Shown here: positions 1 to 8,007 of the stretch, piece by piece
Position numbering within the stretch: the first letter of the stretch is position 1
How the letters are laid out: every line of letters starts with the position of its first letter
Assembly (NCBI GenBank): GCA_947311255.1
Contig: CAMZKL010000059.1
Coordinates: forward strand, 1-36,654
Source: an uncultured Chlorobiota bacterium
GTDB taxonomy: Bacteria; Bacteroidota; Bacteroidia; Bacteroidales; JAADGE01
DNA length: 36,654 nt
Direction of reading: 5' to 3'
The notes under the pieces: generated by a model
Told to the model about the DNA's origin: nothing
The model's input: the letters and a program-made list of their open reading frames with translations, nothing else
Databases searched by the model: none
Made by a program: the position numbers and the translations under genes

Positions 1-1107
1 AATGTTGAACTTTTTATTCAATCAAGTAATATACGAGCGTATAAAGATGAAGAATACACAGAACTAGGTTTACAACTTGTTGAAGATGTGAGCCATTGCG
101 ATATTCTTGTTGGTGTAAAGGAAGCACACATCCCTACTCTTCTTAACAATAAAACATATCTTTTCTTTTCGCATACAGCAAAAGAGCAAGAATACAACAG
201 ACCGTTGATTCAAGAATTTTTAAAGAAGAGTATTAAAATGCTAGACCACGAATATTTTACAGATGAAAAAGGAATGCGACTTGTTGCTTTTGGAAATTGG
301 GCTGGTTTAGTTGGTGCATACAACGGACTAATTGCTCTTGGAAAAAGAACAGGAACTTTTAACTTAAAAAGAGCAATTGATTGCCACGATATTCTTGAAA
401 TGAAAGAAAATCTTAAAAAAATAAATATACCGAGCAAAAAGTTTTTAATAACAGGTGGTGGACGAGTTGCTCATGGTGCAATGGAAATTCTTGAAACTGC
501 CGGAATAAAAAAAGTTTCTCCCGCTGATTTTCTTAATAAAGAATTTAACGAAGCTGTTTACACTCAATTAGACCCACAATTTTATGTTGAAAGAATTGAT
601 GGAGAAGAATTTGATTTACATCATTTTTTTAAAAATCCAAAAATGTACAAATCAACTTTTAAACCTTTCACAAAAGTTGCAGATGTTTATGTTGCTTGTC
701 ATTTTTGGGATGAAGACTCTCCAAAATTTATTACAAAAGAAGACTATAAAGACAAAGATTTTAGAATTTCAGTTATTGCAGATGTAAGTTGCGATATTGC
801 CGACCCAATTGCATCAACATTAAGACCATCAACAATTGCAGACCCTTTTTATGGTTATAATAAAGAAACGGAAGTGGAAGGCGATGCTTTTAACAAAAAT
901 AATGTAACAGTTATGGCTGTTGATAATCTTCCGGGAGAAGTTCCTCGTGATGCCTCTCTTGATTTTGGGCAAGGTTTAATAGATAAAGTTTTTCCTTCAT
1001 TATTTGGTGAAGACACAACTGGAATAATAGAAAGAGCAACAATAACAGAAAACGGAAAACTCGGAAAACATTTTCAATATTTAAAAGATTTTGTAGAAGG
1101 AAAATAA
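1..1107 (+). CDS. Saccharopine/alanine dehydrogenase-like NAD(P) oxidoreductase, 5'-truncated
   Basis: The reading frame is open from base 1, so the gene begins before the window; the GTG at 88 is internal and not the start. The visible 368 residues resemble the AlaDH/PNT superfamily, in particular the lysine-forming saccharopine dehydrogenase type. The N-terminal part carries DILVGVKEAHI and YLFFSHTAKEQ. A nucleotide-binding core follows (FLITGGGRVAHGAMEILE). Near the end come ISVIADVSCDIADPIAST and RPSTIADPFYGY, a block typical of saccharopine dehydrogenase-like proteins. The family makes or cleaves an amino acid-keto acid adduct with NAD(P)H in the cytoplasm; the exact substrate cannot be read from the sequence. 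Superfamily confidence is good and substrate confidence is low. It ends at TAA, five bases before a palindromic repeat. Confidence 0.75.
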   Translation, partial: NVELFIQSSNIRAYKDEEYTELGLQLVEDVSHCDILVGVKEAHIPTLLNNKTYLFFSHTAKEQEYNRPLIQEFLKKSIKMLDHEYFTDEKGMRLVAFGNWAGLVGAYNGLIALGKRTGTFNLKRAIDCHDILEMKENLKKINIPSKKFLITGGGRVAHGAMEILETAGIKKVSPADFLNKEFNEAVYTQLDPQFYVERIDGEEFDLHHFFKNPKMYKSTFKPFTKVADVYVACHFWDEDSPKFITKEDYKDKDFRISVIADVSCDIADPIASTLRPSTIADPFYGYNKETEVEGDAFNKNNVTVMAVDNLPGEVPRDASLDFGQGLIDKVFPSLFGEDTTGIIERATITENGKLGKHFQYLKDFVEGK

Positions 1108-1112
1108 AAAAT

Positions 1113-1145
1113 AGACCTTGCGGGTTTCAAAAACCCACAGGGTCT
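1113..1145. repeat. GACC(C/T)TGCGGG palindrome, copy 1
   Basis: An imperfect inverted repeat: AGACCTTGCGGGTTT, a short A-rich loop, then AAACCCACAGGGTCT. It closely matches the palindrome at 3354-3386. It lies just after the oxidoreductase stop codon and could act as a transcription terminator, but there is no T-run after it. Together with copy 2 it looks like a dispersed REP-like element. Confidence 0.75.
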
Positions 1146-1161
1146 TGCAACAAAAAATAAT

Positions 1162-1722
1162 TTGACCAAAACAAAAAACATATCATCTTTAAAAAAACAA
1201 GATTTTGAAGAAGTTTTTAAAACCTACTTCAAACCCTTAACTGCCTTTGCGTATAAATTTGTGAAAGATACAGATGATGCAAAAAGCATTGTACATGATG
1301 TGTTTATGAAACTTTGGGAAAAGCGTGATGATATTGACATGTAAAAATCAGTAAAGTCATATCTTTTTACTTCGGTGAACAACAGGAGTTTAAATCATAT
1401 TCGTGATAACAAAAAATTTGCTCATCAAGAGTTTATTTTAGAAAACGAACACGACAAACATTGGGAGCTTGCCGATGAAATGGAAACCGCTGAAATTCAG
1501 AAAAAAGTTGATGCAACATTAAATAAAATTAGCCCAAAAGCAAAACAAATATTTTTAATGAGCAGAAATGAGGGCTTAAAATACAGAGAAATTGCTGAAA
1601 AACTAGGAATTTCAATAAAAACTGTTGAAACTCATATGTCCACGGCACTAAAAGAACTCAGGAAAAATTTGAAGGAATATTTAATGGTAATTATTTTTAT
1701 GATGTTGAATAATTTAAGATAA
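1162..1722 (+). pseudogene. ECF RNA polymerase sigma factor (FecI-like) with in-frame stop
   Basis: Two open segments in the same frame (1162-1344 and 1345-1722) together read as one ECF sigma-70 factor of about 186 residues, the usual family length. The first holds region 2 (FEEVFKTYFKPLTAFAYKF, then DDAKSIVHDVFMKLWEKRDD). The second holds the linker (KSYLFTSVNNRSLNHIRDNK) and the region 4 helix-turn-helix (LKYREIAEKLGISIKTVETH). TAA at 1342-1344 falls between them where KSVKSYLFTSV should continue, so a single A-to-T change of an AAA codon would explain it. No frameshift is needed. The start is a TTG at 1162. Without readthrough no functional sigma is made: region 2 and region 4 would be separate peptides, the second possibly starting at GTG 1375. 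Downstream FecR and the STN receptor are its expected partners. Confidence 0.8.
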
Positions 1723-2259
1723 ATGGACGAAATAAAGAATGAAAATATAATGCTTCCAAATGAAATTATTGAAAATAAGATATTTCTTATTCGGGATAAA
1801 AAAGTGATGTTCGATAAAGATTTAGCTGAACTCTATGGAGTTGAAACAAAAAGGCTAAATGAACAAGTAAGGCGTAATATAAAAAGGTTTCCTGAAGATT
1901 TTATGTTTCAATTATCAGAAATTGAGTTTAAAAACTTGAAGTCGCAATTTGCGACTTCAAGTTGGGGAGGACGACGCACTTTGCCCTATGTGTTTACAGA
2001 ACAGGGAGTTGCAATGCTCTCAGGCATATTAAATAGTAACAGAGCAATAAACGTAAATATTCAAATAATGAGAATATTTACAAAAATTCGTGAAATGCTC
2101 ACTGATAATTTAAGTATAAAACTTGAAATTGAGGAAATTAAAAAGAAACTTCAAAATCAAGATAAAAACATTGAATTAGTGTTTACTTATCTTGATGAAC
2201 TTATTGAAAAAAAAGATAATTCAAAAGAAAGAAAACAAATAGGATTTAACAAATACTAA
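1723..2259 (+). CDS. ORF6N domain-containing DNA-binding protein
   Basis: A 178-residue protein of the ORF6N family, a phage-type DNA-binding domain related in context to KilA-N/Bro proteins. Diagnostic blocks are IENKIFLIRDKKVMFDKDLA (residues 16-35), ELYGVETKRLNEQVRRN, RFPEDFMFQLS and YVFTEQGVAMLSGILNSNRA. The C-terminal third is a charged coiled-coil-like tail (IKLEIEEIKKKLQNQDKNIE). The start ATG directly abuts the sigma stop codon (TAA at 1720-1722); ATG 1750 is an alternative start. It sits between a sigma gene and its anti-sigma gene, which are normally adjacent, so it appears to be an intruder. Such genes occur in phages and scattered in Bacteroidota chromosomes; their cellular role is not established. 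A 31-base perfect palindrome lies within it. Confidence 0.85.
   Translation: MDEIKNENIMLPNEIIENKIFLIRDKKVMFDKDLAELYGVETKRLNEQVRRNIKRFPEDFMFQLSEIEFKNLKSQFATSSWGGRRTLPYVFTEQGVAMLSGILNSNRAINVNIQIMRIFTKIREMLTDNLSIKLEIEEIKKKLQNQDKNIELVFTYLDELIEKKDNSKERKQIGFNKY
1933..1963. repeat. 31-base perfect palindrome inside the ORF6N gene
   Basis: Left arm AACTTGAAGTCGCAA (1933-1947), one central T (1948) and right arm TTGCGACTTCAAGTT (1949-1963); the arms are exact reverse complements over 15 bases. It encodes the family-conserved stretch LKSQFATSS, so coding constraint explains part of it. Confidence 0.95.
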
Positions 2260-2335
2260 TACATTAATGGATAAATTAATCAATTACAACAAGGGTAAAA
2301 CCAAAAACAAGTGTATAAGAGTTAGACAAAACTAA

Positions 2336-3337
2336 ATGCAAGAACAAAATCGACATATCACATTAATATTTAAGCATCTTTCCGGAGAAATTGATAAAAC
2401 CGAAGAGAAGCAACTTTTTGATTGGCTTGAAGAAAGCAAAGAAAACAAAAGCATCTTCAATGAGTATCAAAAAGTATGGGCTATGTCAGATACTTCGTAT
2501 AATTCTGAAATTGCAAGTATTGATATTAATGATGAATGGCAAATCTTCAAAAACAATGTTGGTTTTGATGATAAAATTTTAATACCGAAACAAAAAAACA
2601 AAAAGAAATTTTCTATTTACAGTATTGCGGCAACAATATCTGCAATATTACTTCTGTCTGTTGCAACATTATACTTTTTCAAACCTAAACAAGAAGTTAT
2701 TTTAGCCCAAAATGAAGTTGTTGAAACTAACTTGCCAGACGGAACGAAAATCAGCATAAATAAGAACTCAAAAATATTATATTCTAAAAAATTCAATAAA
2801 AAAGAAAGAAGAATTGAGCTAAAAGGAGATGCTTATTTTAAAGTTGAAAAAGACAAAACAAAACCTTTTATAATTAAAACCGAAAGTTTTTATGTTGAAG
2901 TTCTTGGAACAGAATTTTATGTAAACTCAAATTTATTGGAAAGAAAGGTTGTAGTTTCCGAAGGGACAGTTGCAGTTTATAAAAAGAAAGACAAAAGCGA
3001 TAAACTTATTATAACAGCAGGACAAGAAATTGTTTTTGACAATAAAGAAAACAAGTTAAGAAAAATTGAAACTTTCAATAAAAATTGCATTGCTTGGAAA
3101 ACAAAAGTCTTCAATTTCAACAACCAAAGTTTAGAAAATATTTTTAAACAATTAGAAGCTGTTTACAATGTAAAATTTGAATTTAAAAATCCGCAACTTA
3201 AACAATGCAGACAGTCTGTTTCGTTTGAAAACCAAACAATTGATGAGATTTTAAATGTTCTGCAAGCAACTTTTGATAATATTTCATTTAAAAAAGAAAA
3301 AAATATAATTGTTGTAAACGGAAAGTCTTGTAAATAG
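2336..3337 (+). CDS. FecR family anti-sigma factor
   Basis: A 333-residue single-pass inner-membrane anti-sigma regulator. The N-terminal cytoplasmic segment (FKHLSGEIDKTEEKQLFDWL) is the usual FecR start. One membrane helix lies at about residues 92-115. The periplasmic FecR domain follows at about 130-225 (LPDGTKISINKNSKILYS, RRIELKGDAYFKV, FYVEVLGTEFYV). A DUF4974-type STN-like domain is at about 255-325 (FNNQSLENIFKQLEAVYNVK). In this family the periplasmic part senses the loaded TonB receptor and controls a partner ECF sigma factor. Here the partner gene is interrupted and separated from fecR by the ORF6N gene, so the circuit may be uncoupled. A palindromic repeat follows the stop codon. 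Confidence 0.9.
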   Translation: MQEQNRHITLIFKHLSGEIDKTEEKQLFDWLEESKENKSIFNEYQKVWAMSDTSYNSEIASIDINDEWQIFKNNVGFDDKILIPKQKNKKKFSIYSIAATISAILLLSVATLYFFKPKQEVILAQNEVVETNLPDGTKISINKNSKILYSKKFNKKERRIELKGDAYFKVEKDKTKPFIIKTESFYVEVLGTEFYVNSNLLERKVVVSEGTVAVYKKKDKSDKLIITAGQEIVFDNKENKLRKIETFNKNCIAWKTKVFNFNNQSLENIFKQLEAVYNVKFEFKNPQLKQCRQSVSFENQTIDEILNVLQATFDNISFKKEKNIIVVNGKSCK

Positions 3338-3353
3338 CATTCGCAAAAAAAGA

Positions 3354-3386
3354 AGACCCTGCGGGTTTTAAAAAACCGCAGGGTCT
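3354..3386. repeat. GACCCTGCGGG palindrome, copy 2
   Basis: Left arm AGACCCTGCGGGTTTT and right arm AAAACCGCAGGGTCT, complementary except for one extra G on the left. It nearly repeats the element at 1113-1145. It sits between the anti-sigma gene and the receptor gene, where a hairpin could attenuate or stabilise the transcript. Confidence 0.8.
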
Positions 3387-3412
3387 GGCTTATAAATTTT
3401 TAGCATAAAAAT

Positions 3413-6049
3413 ATGCAACAAAAAAGGACAAAAATATTAATTTTTATATCTTTTATTTTTCTTGTTTTTACTGCAAGTTCACAAAATGCAAACCTTCAAA
3501 AAAAAATAACAATTATTGCAAAAAATAAAAGTTTAACTTTTGTTTTAAATGAAATCCAGAAGAAAACAGATATTAAATTTTCTTACAATACACAATCTAT
3601 AAATTCTGACAAAAAAGTTACACTAATTGCCCGAAAAAAAACGGTAAATAACATCCTAAAAAATCTTTTTCACGATTTAAACATCGAATTTATTTTCGTT
3701 GAAAAACAAATTGTTTTAAAAAAGAAGTTCAATATTCCAAAAAAGAAAGTAATTGTTAAGAAGAAAGAAGATAACATCTTTACAATCAGTGGGTTAGTGA
3801 AAGATGAGTTTAATGGCGAAGTTTTAATTGGTGCTGGCATAAGTTTGCAAAATTTACATCTTGGAACCATGACAAACGAATATGGTTTTTATTCTTTAAC
3901 ACTTCCTAAAGGTAAATATATTCTAAATTTTTCATCTATCGGGTTTGCAAGCAAAAAAATTGAAATAAACCTAAGCTCTAACATAAAAATTTCTCAGAAT
4001 TTAAAAATTGATGCTTCCGAAATTGAAATAATTGTTATTACAGAAGATAATAATGCTGATGTTTTTGAAAAGACACCATTAAAACAAAGCAAACTGACAA
4101 ATCAAATGATAAAATCAAATATTGGTCTTGTAGGCGAAGCTGATGTTATAAAAAGTATTCAATCAATTCCCAGAATTACTTCCTATGGCGACGGTTCAGT
4201 TTTATTTTATGTTCGTGGCGGCGAAAAAGACCAAAATTTAATAATGATTGACGATGCTCCAATATATAATCCTTCGCATCTTTTTGGTTTTTTTTCAGCA
4301 ATTTCAGCAGATGCCGTTAATGATATGAAAATTTACAAAAACAACTTCCCAATAAAATACGGTGGCAGACTTTCTTCTTTAATTGACATAAAAACAAAAG
4401 ATGGAAACCTATATAAATGGGGATTTTCAGGAAAGCTAAGTCTATTTACTGCTTCTTACACAATTGATGGTCCCATAAAAAAAGAAAGAAGCACACTCCT
4501 TCTAAATTTAAGGCGTTCTCATATTAACGCTTATATTAAAAAAGAAAATTCGGAAGTAGGTTTTTTTGATTTTCATATAAAATTTAAACAAAAAATAAAC
4601 AGAAATAATCACATCTTTTTTTCTCTTTATTCTGGGAAAGATGAACTTAAACTTGTTGTTCCGGTTTTGGGTTCAAGTGCAATTTCTTGGCAAAACAATG
4701 CATTTTCCCTAAGGTGGAATAAATTATATACCAATAAGTTGTTTTCAAACACAACTTTATATTTAAGTAAGTACGACTATTTTCTTTATTATTCTGTTGA
4801 AAAAAATAAATATTGGAATTCGTTTATAGGAAATTTAAGTTTAAAAAATGATTTTACATACTTCCCTAACCCTAAAAACAAAATAAGTTTTGGTATAAGT
4901 AATTCTAGTCATTTTTTTAATCCGGGTAATTTGAACAGTGTGTTTTTTGCTCGCCCCGTGTATGCAAGTGATGTTCTTGAAAATGTTTTGTATGTGGGAC
5001 ACGACAAAAAAATACACCAAAAAATAAATGTCAATTACGGTTTACGACTTATAAATTGGAACAATATGGGAACTTCAACAGTTTTTTATTATGATGAAAA
5101 TTATAATGTTTCCGACACAACAAAGTATCTCAAAGGTATTTTCAATTCCTACTATAACATTGAACCACAGGTAAGTATAAGCTATGCTTTTTCAAAAACC
5201 GCACTTTTAAAATTAAGTTACGACAGGCATATTCAGAATTTACAACTACTTTCAAACTCAATAAGCCCGTTTACAACATTGGATGTTTGGATGCCTTCCG
5301 GAGTGAACATAAAACCGGAAAAATCGCATCAGTTTGTTGCTGGTTTTAATAAGAATTTTCCTGAACTTACTTTTTCATCAGAAGTTTATTATAAAAACAT
5401 TAAGAACTTAGTTTATTATGCAGAGCATGCAAATATGCTTTTAAACCCATATATTGAAGGAGAATTAAGGTTTGGGAAAGGATATTCATACGGTTTTGAG
5501 TTTATGATGCAAAAACAAAAAGGAAGTTTTAATTTTTATGCTGCATATTCGTATTCCCGAACTTTTGCAAGAGTTAAAGATATAAATTACAACAAAAAAT
5601 TTCCGGTAAGGCATGATAAACCGCATAATGTAAATTTGAATATTTCATATCATAAAGGAAAGCGCTGGGAGTATAGTGCAAGTTGGATTTTTACTTCCGG
5701 AATGAGATTTAGTTCTCCTACAGGTTTTTATAACTACAGCGGATATAATGTACCCATATATTCTGTGAAAAATAATGATAAATTGCCAGATTATCACAGG
5801 TTAGATATTTCTGCAAAATTAAATTTGAATGTAAAAGAAGGTGCAAGATACAAGCATTATTTTACTTTTTCAATATTTAACCTTTACGGAAGAAATAATT
5901 TAATTGCTGTAAATTTCAATAAAATTGAAACAAAAACGGGAGAATTTAAAGTTCCTGGCAATTTAATTTCAGAAAAAGAATTTGTACCAACATCATTATC
6001 ATTGTTGGGTTTTATGCCTTCTATATCTTATTCTTTTAGTTTTAGGTAA
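3413..6049 (+). CDS. TonB-dependent receptor with STN and carboxypeptidase-like domains
   Basis: An 878-residue outer-membrane receptor. Domains in order: signal peptide (about 1-23, ending ASSQ); STN domain (about 30-105, IIAKNKSLTFVLNEIQKKTD), the part that signals to FecR-type anti-sigmas; carboxypeptidase-regulatory-like beta domain (about 122-205, GTMTNEYGFYSLTLPKGKY); plug (about 215-330, with VLFYVRGGEKDQNLIMID and FPIKYGGRLSSLIDI); and a 22-strand-type barrel to the C-terminal aromatic FSFR. It imports a ligand using TonB energy. The STN domain and the fecR upstream place it in a FecIR-regulated uptake locus. The DUF4249 lipoprotein downstream is a usual companion of this receptor type. 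The ligand cannot be read from the sequence. Confidence 0.92.
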   Translation: MQQKRTKILIFISFIFLVFTASSQNANLQKKITIIAKNKSLTFVLNEIQKKTDIKFSYNTQSINSDKKVTLIARKKTVNNILKNLFHDLNIEFIFVEKQIVLKKKFNIPKKKVIVKKKEDNIFTISGLVKDEFNGEVLIGAGISLQNLHLGTMTNEYGFYSLTLPKGKYILNFSSIGFASKKIEINLSSNIKISQNLKIDASEIEIIVITEDNNADVFEKTPLKQSKLTNQMIKSNIGLVGEADVIKSIQSIPRITSYGDGSVLFYVRGGEKDQNLIMIDDAPIYNPSHLFGFFSAISADAVNDMKIYKNNFPIKYGGRLSSLIDIKTKDGNLYKWGFSGKLSLFTASYTIDGPIKKERSTLLLNLRRSHINAYIKKENSEVGFFDFHIKFKQKINRNNHIFFSLYSGKDELKLVVPVLGSSAISWQNNAFSLRWNKLYTNKLFSNTTLYLSKYDYFLYYSVEKNKYWNSFIGNLSLKNDFTYFPNPKNKISFGISNSSHFFNPGNLNSVFFARPVYASDVLENVLYVGHDKKIHQKINVNYGLRLINWNNMGTSTVFYYDENYNVSDTTKYLKGIFNSYYNIEPQVSISYAFSKTALLKLSYDRHIQNLQLLSNSISPFTTLDVWMPSGVNIKPEKSHQFVAGFNKNFPELTFSSEVYYKNIKNLVYYAEHANMLLNPYIEGELRFGKGYSYGFEFMMQKQKGSFNFYAAYSYSRTFARVKDINYNKKFPVRHDKPHNVNLNISYHKGKRWEYSASWIFTSGMRFSSPTGFYNYSGYNVPIYSVKNNDKLPDYHRLDISAKLNLNVKEGARYKHYFTFSIFNLYGRNNLIAVNFNKIETKTGEFKVPGNLISEKEFVPTSLSLLGFMPSISYSFSFR

Positions 6050-6088
6050 GTTACTTATGCAGATTTTTAGAATTAACACAATTTAAAA

Positions 6089-6943
6089 ATGAACAACAAT
6101 AAAAAATATATTTCAAAAGCAAAAAAATCAATAATCTTTATGTTGATATTAGCTTTCTTTATGATAAATTCTTGTGAGAAAAAAGAAAATTGGCAGCTTA
6201 AAAACTCAAAAGAACAGTTTTTAGTTGTTGATGGAATATTAACAAATGAACATAAAAACCAAACTATAAAACTATCTCTTTCATATTCAGACTTGAACGG
6301 CTCAGAAAACTCTATTTCTGGTGCAAGTGTTTCTGTTTCAGGAGATAATAAAACTTACAGTTTTCATAAAGATACAGGAAATGATGGCGTTTATATTTCT
6401 GACAATAAGTTTTCTGGTGTTGTGAATGAAACATATACATTAACAATAAATTACAAAAATAAAGAATATAAGGCCAATGCAAACATGATTCCTGTTGCAA
6501 TTTCAAACCCTCTGCCATACAAACAAATTCAAGGAGAAAATATGTTTTATATTGTTGCAGATGTCGCAAGTTTTAATCCTGATGTTTCATCTATGTACGA
6601 AGTTACTTTAGATTGGTCAGAAATTTCTGGTTATGAAGATTTACCTGTCTCAGAAACTACTGCACGTATGTTTTTTTATAATCTAACAACAATTGATGTA
6701 AATCAAATTTTTTCTTCAAATAATGAAACAATACTTTTTCCGCAAGGCACAAAAATGACTCAAATAAAATATTCATTAAGCCCACAACACGAAGAGTTCA
6801 TTCGTTCATTATTAATTGAAACTCAATGGCACGGTGGTTTTTTTGACATTGAAGAAGGTAATGTTTATACAAATATAACAGGTGGGGCTTATGGATTTTT
6901 TGGGGCTTGTTCTGTTGTTTCTAGGAGTTCAGTTGTAAATTAG
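6089..6943 (+). CDS. DUF4249 family lipoprotein
   Basis: A 284-residue predicted lipoprotein. The hydrophobic segment (IIFMLILAFFMINS) ends at Cys 29 in MINSCEKK, a lipobox-like site. The following sequence has the DUF4249 pattern: FLVVDGILTNEHKNQTIKLS, ISGASVSVSGDN and YTLTINYKNKEYKA. The end, VYTNITGGAYGFFGA, is the family's usual C-terminal motif, so the gene looks complete. DUF4249 proteins accompany STN/carboxypeptidase-like TonB receptors in Bacteroidota and are presumed to be surface or periplasmic accessory proteins; the molecular function is unknown. It lies 39 bases after the receptor gene and is probably cotranscribed. Confidence 0.82.
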   Translation: MNNNKKYISKAKKSIIFMLILAFFMINSCEKKENWQLKNSKEQFLVVDGILTNEHKNQTIKLSLSYSDLNGSENSISGASVSVSGDNKTYSFHKDTGNDGVYISDNKFSGVVNETYTLTINYKNKEYKANANMIPVAISNPLPYKQIQGENMFYIVADVASFNPDVSSMYEVTLDWSEISGYEDLPVSETTARMFFYNLTTIDVNQIFSSNNETILFPQGTKMTQIKYSLSPQHEEFIRSLLIETQWHGGFFDIEEGNVYTNITGGAYGFFGACSVVSRSSVVN

Positions 6944-7047
6944 GAATAGTTTAAAATTTCAACTACCTCATAATTAGAGCGTTATAATGTAAAAGAAATT
7001 TACTATTATCCATTTTTATATAAAACTCAAATATTTTCTAAACATAC

Positions 7048-7986
7048 CTAATTAATACTATCTTTCAAACTTTCACGTTTCTCTTCCATTTCATAATATT
7101 TATCATCTCGTTCTAAGGAATTGTCATGTTTAAAAACATCATTTTTAAATAACCTATTTTTGAATTTTTCTTTTTTCCTTAAATCAAAAAGATATGAAAA
7201 CCCGGCAATCGGCATAATTAAGAACTGATTTCCTCCAATAATTTTAGAATATCCAAGTTTTATGCCAGCAAAACCTGTTAAATGTTTTCCGGAATAACCT
7301 GTAATTCCTAATTTACTTTCAACTGACCAACTTTTTATAAATTCGTGAGCATAATAATCTAAATCTGCAAAATAGTTAAAAAAACGGTTAAGATGCCCAT
7401 CAATATCTGCTCCAACATACCAAACAAAACCGGGGTATAAAACAATAGTTTCTCTGTACAAAACTGAACGATAAATTAATGGATGTTCAGATTGGCTGAA
7501 CTTCAAAGCATATTTAAACCCTAATCTTGCTGTTAGTAATTTATCTCCTGCCCTACAGTGAGTAGGTTCATTTAAAAAATGACTCAAAATAATTTCATTC
7601 TGAAAAGCAAGTGTATGAGGAATAGAAAGGTCATTAGGAACTAATTCTATATATTTAAAGTTTATACGTTTATTCAAATTTAATGCAAATCTTGGGTAAT
7701 ACAATCCATGTCTGGATGAGAATAAAAATCTTTGTTCAAATAGTTTAAACTGCACCCACCTTCGTTTATAAAACAAATGTGGCAATAAAATAGAGCCAAG
7801 TATATGAGAAGAAAGTTCATCTTTTTTTGTAAGACCATATTTCCATGGTCTAAATAAACTTACTTCTAACTTCTTTTTCTGAATAGTAAATGCTGTACCA
7901 TCTGTCCAAATTGGATTTTGAGCTTCTAACTTAGAAACACAAAAAAAACTAAGTAGAAATATTAATATGAATAAAAATCTTCTCAT
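7048..7986 (-). CDS. Exported protein of unknown function, possibly an outer-membrane barrel
   Basis: A 312-residue protein I do not recognise. It starts with a clear signal peptide (FLFILIFLLSFFCVSKLEAQ, cleavage near residue 22). Aromatic-rich alternating segments follow (RWVQFKLFEQRFLFSSRHGL, LTGFAGIKLGYSKIIGG), compatible with an outer-membrane beta-barrel. The last 35 residues are strongly charged (DDKYYEMEEKRESLKDS) and look like a periplasmic or disordered tail. It lies 21 bases downstream of the SDR gene on the same strand, so the two may form an operon. There is no catalytic motif that I can identify. Confidence 0.7.
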   Translation of the reverse strand: MRRFLFILIFLLSFFCVSKLEAQNPIWTDGTAFTIQKKKLEVSLFRPWKYGLTKKDELSSHILGSILLPHLFYKRRWVQFKLFEQRFLFSSRHGLYYPRFALNLNKRINFKYIELVPNDLSIPHTLAFQNEIILSHFLNEPTHCRAGDKLLTARLGFKYALKFSQSEHPLIYRSVLYRETIVLYPGFVWYVGADIDGHLNRFFNYFADLDYYAHEFIKSWSVESKLGITGYSGKHLTGFAGIKLGYSKIIGGNQFLIMPIAGFSYLFDLRKKEKFKNRLFKNDVFKHDNSLERDDKYYEMEEKRESLKDSIN

Positions 7987-8007
7987 TTATAATCTATTAC
8001 GACAAAA

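Noticed and set aside
1342-1344. Programmed stop-codon recoding in the sigma factor
   Set aside because: The codon is TAA, no recoding hairpin or slippery sequence stands next to it, and a single base change explains it more simply.
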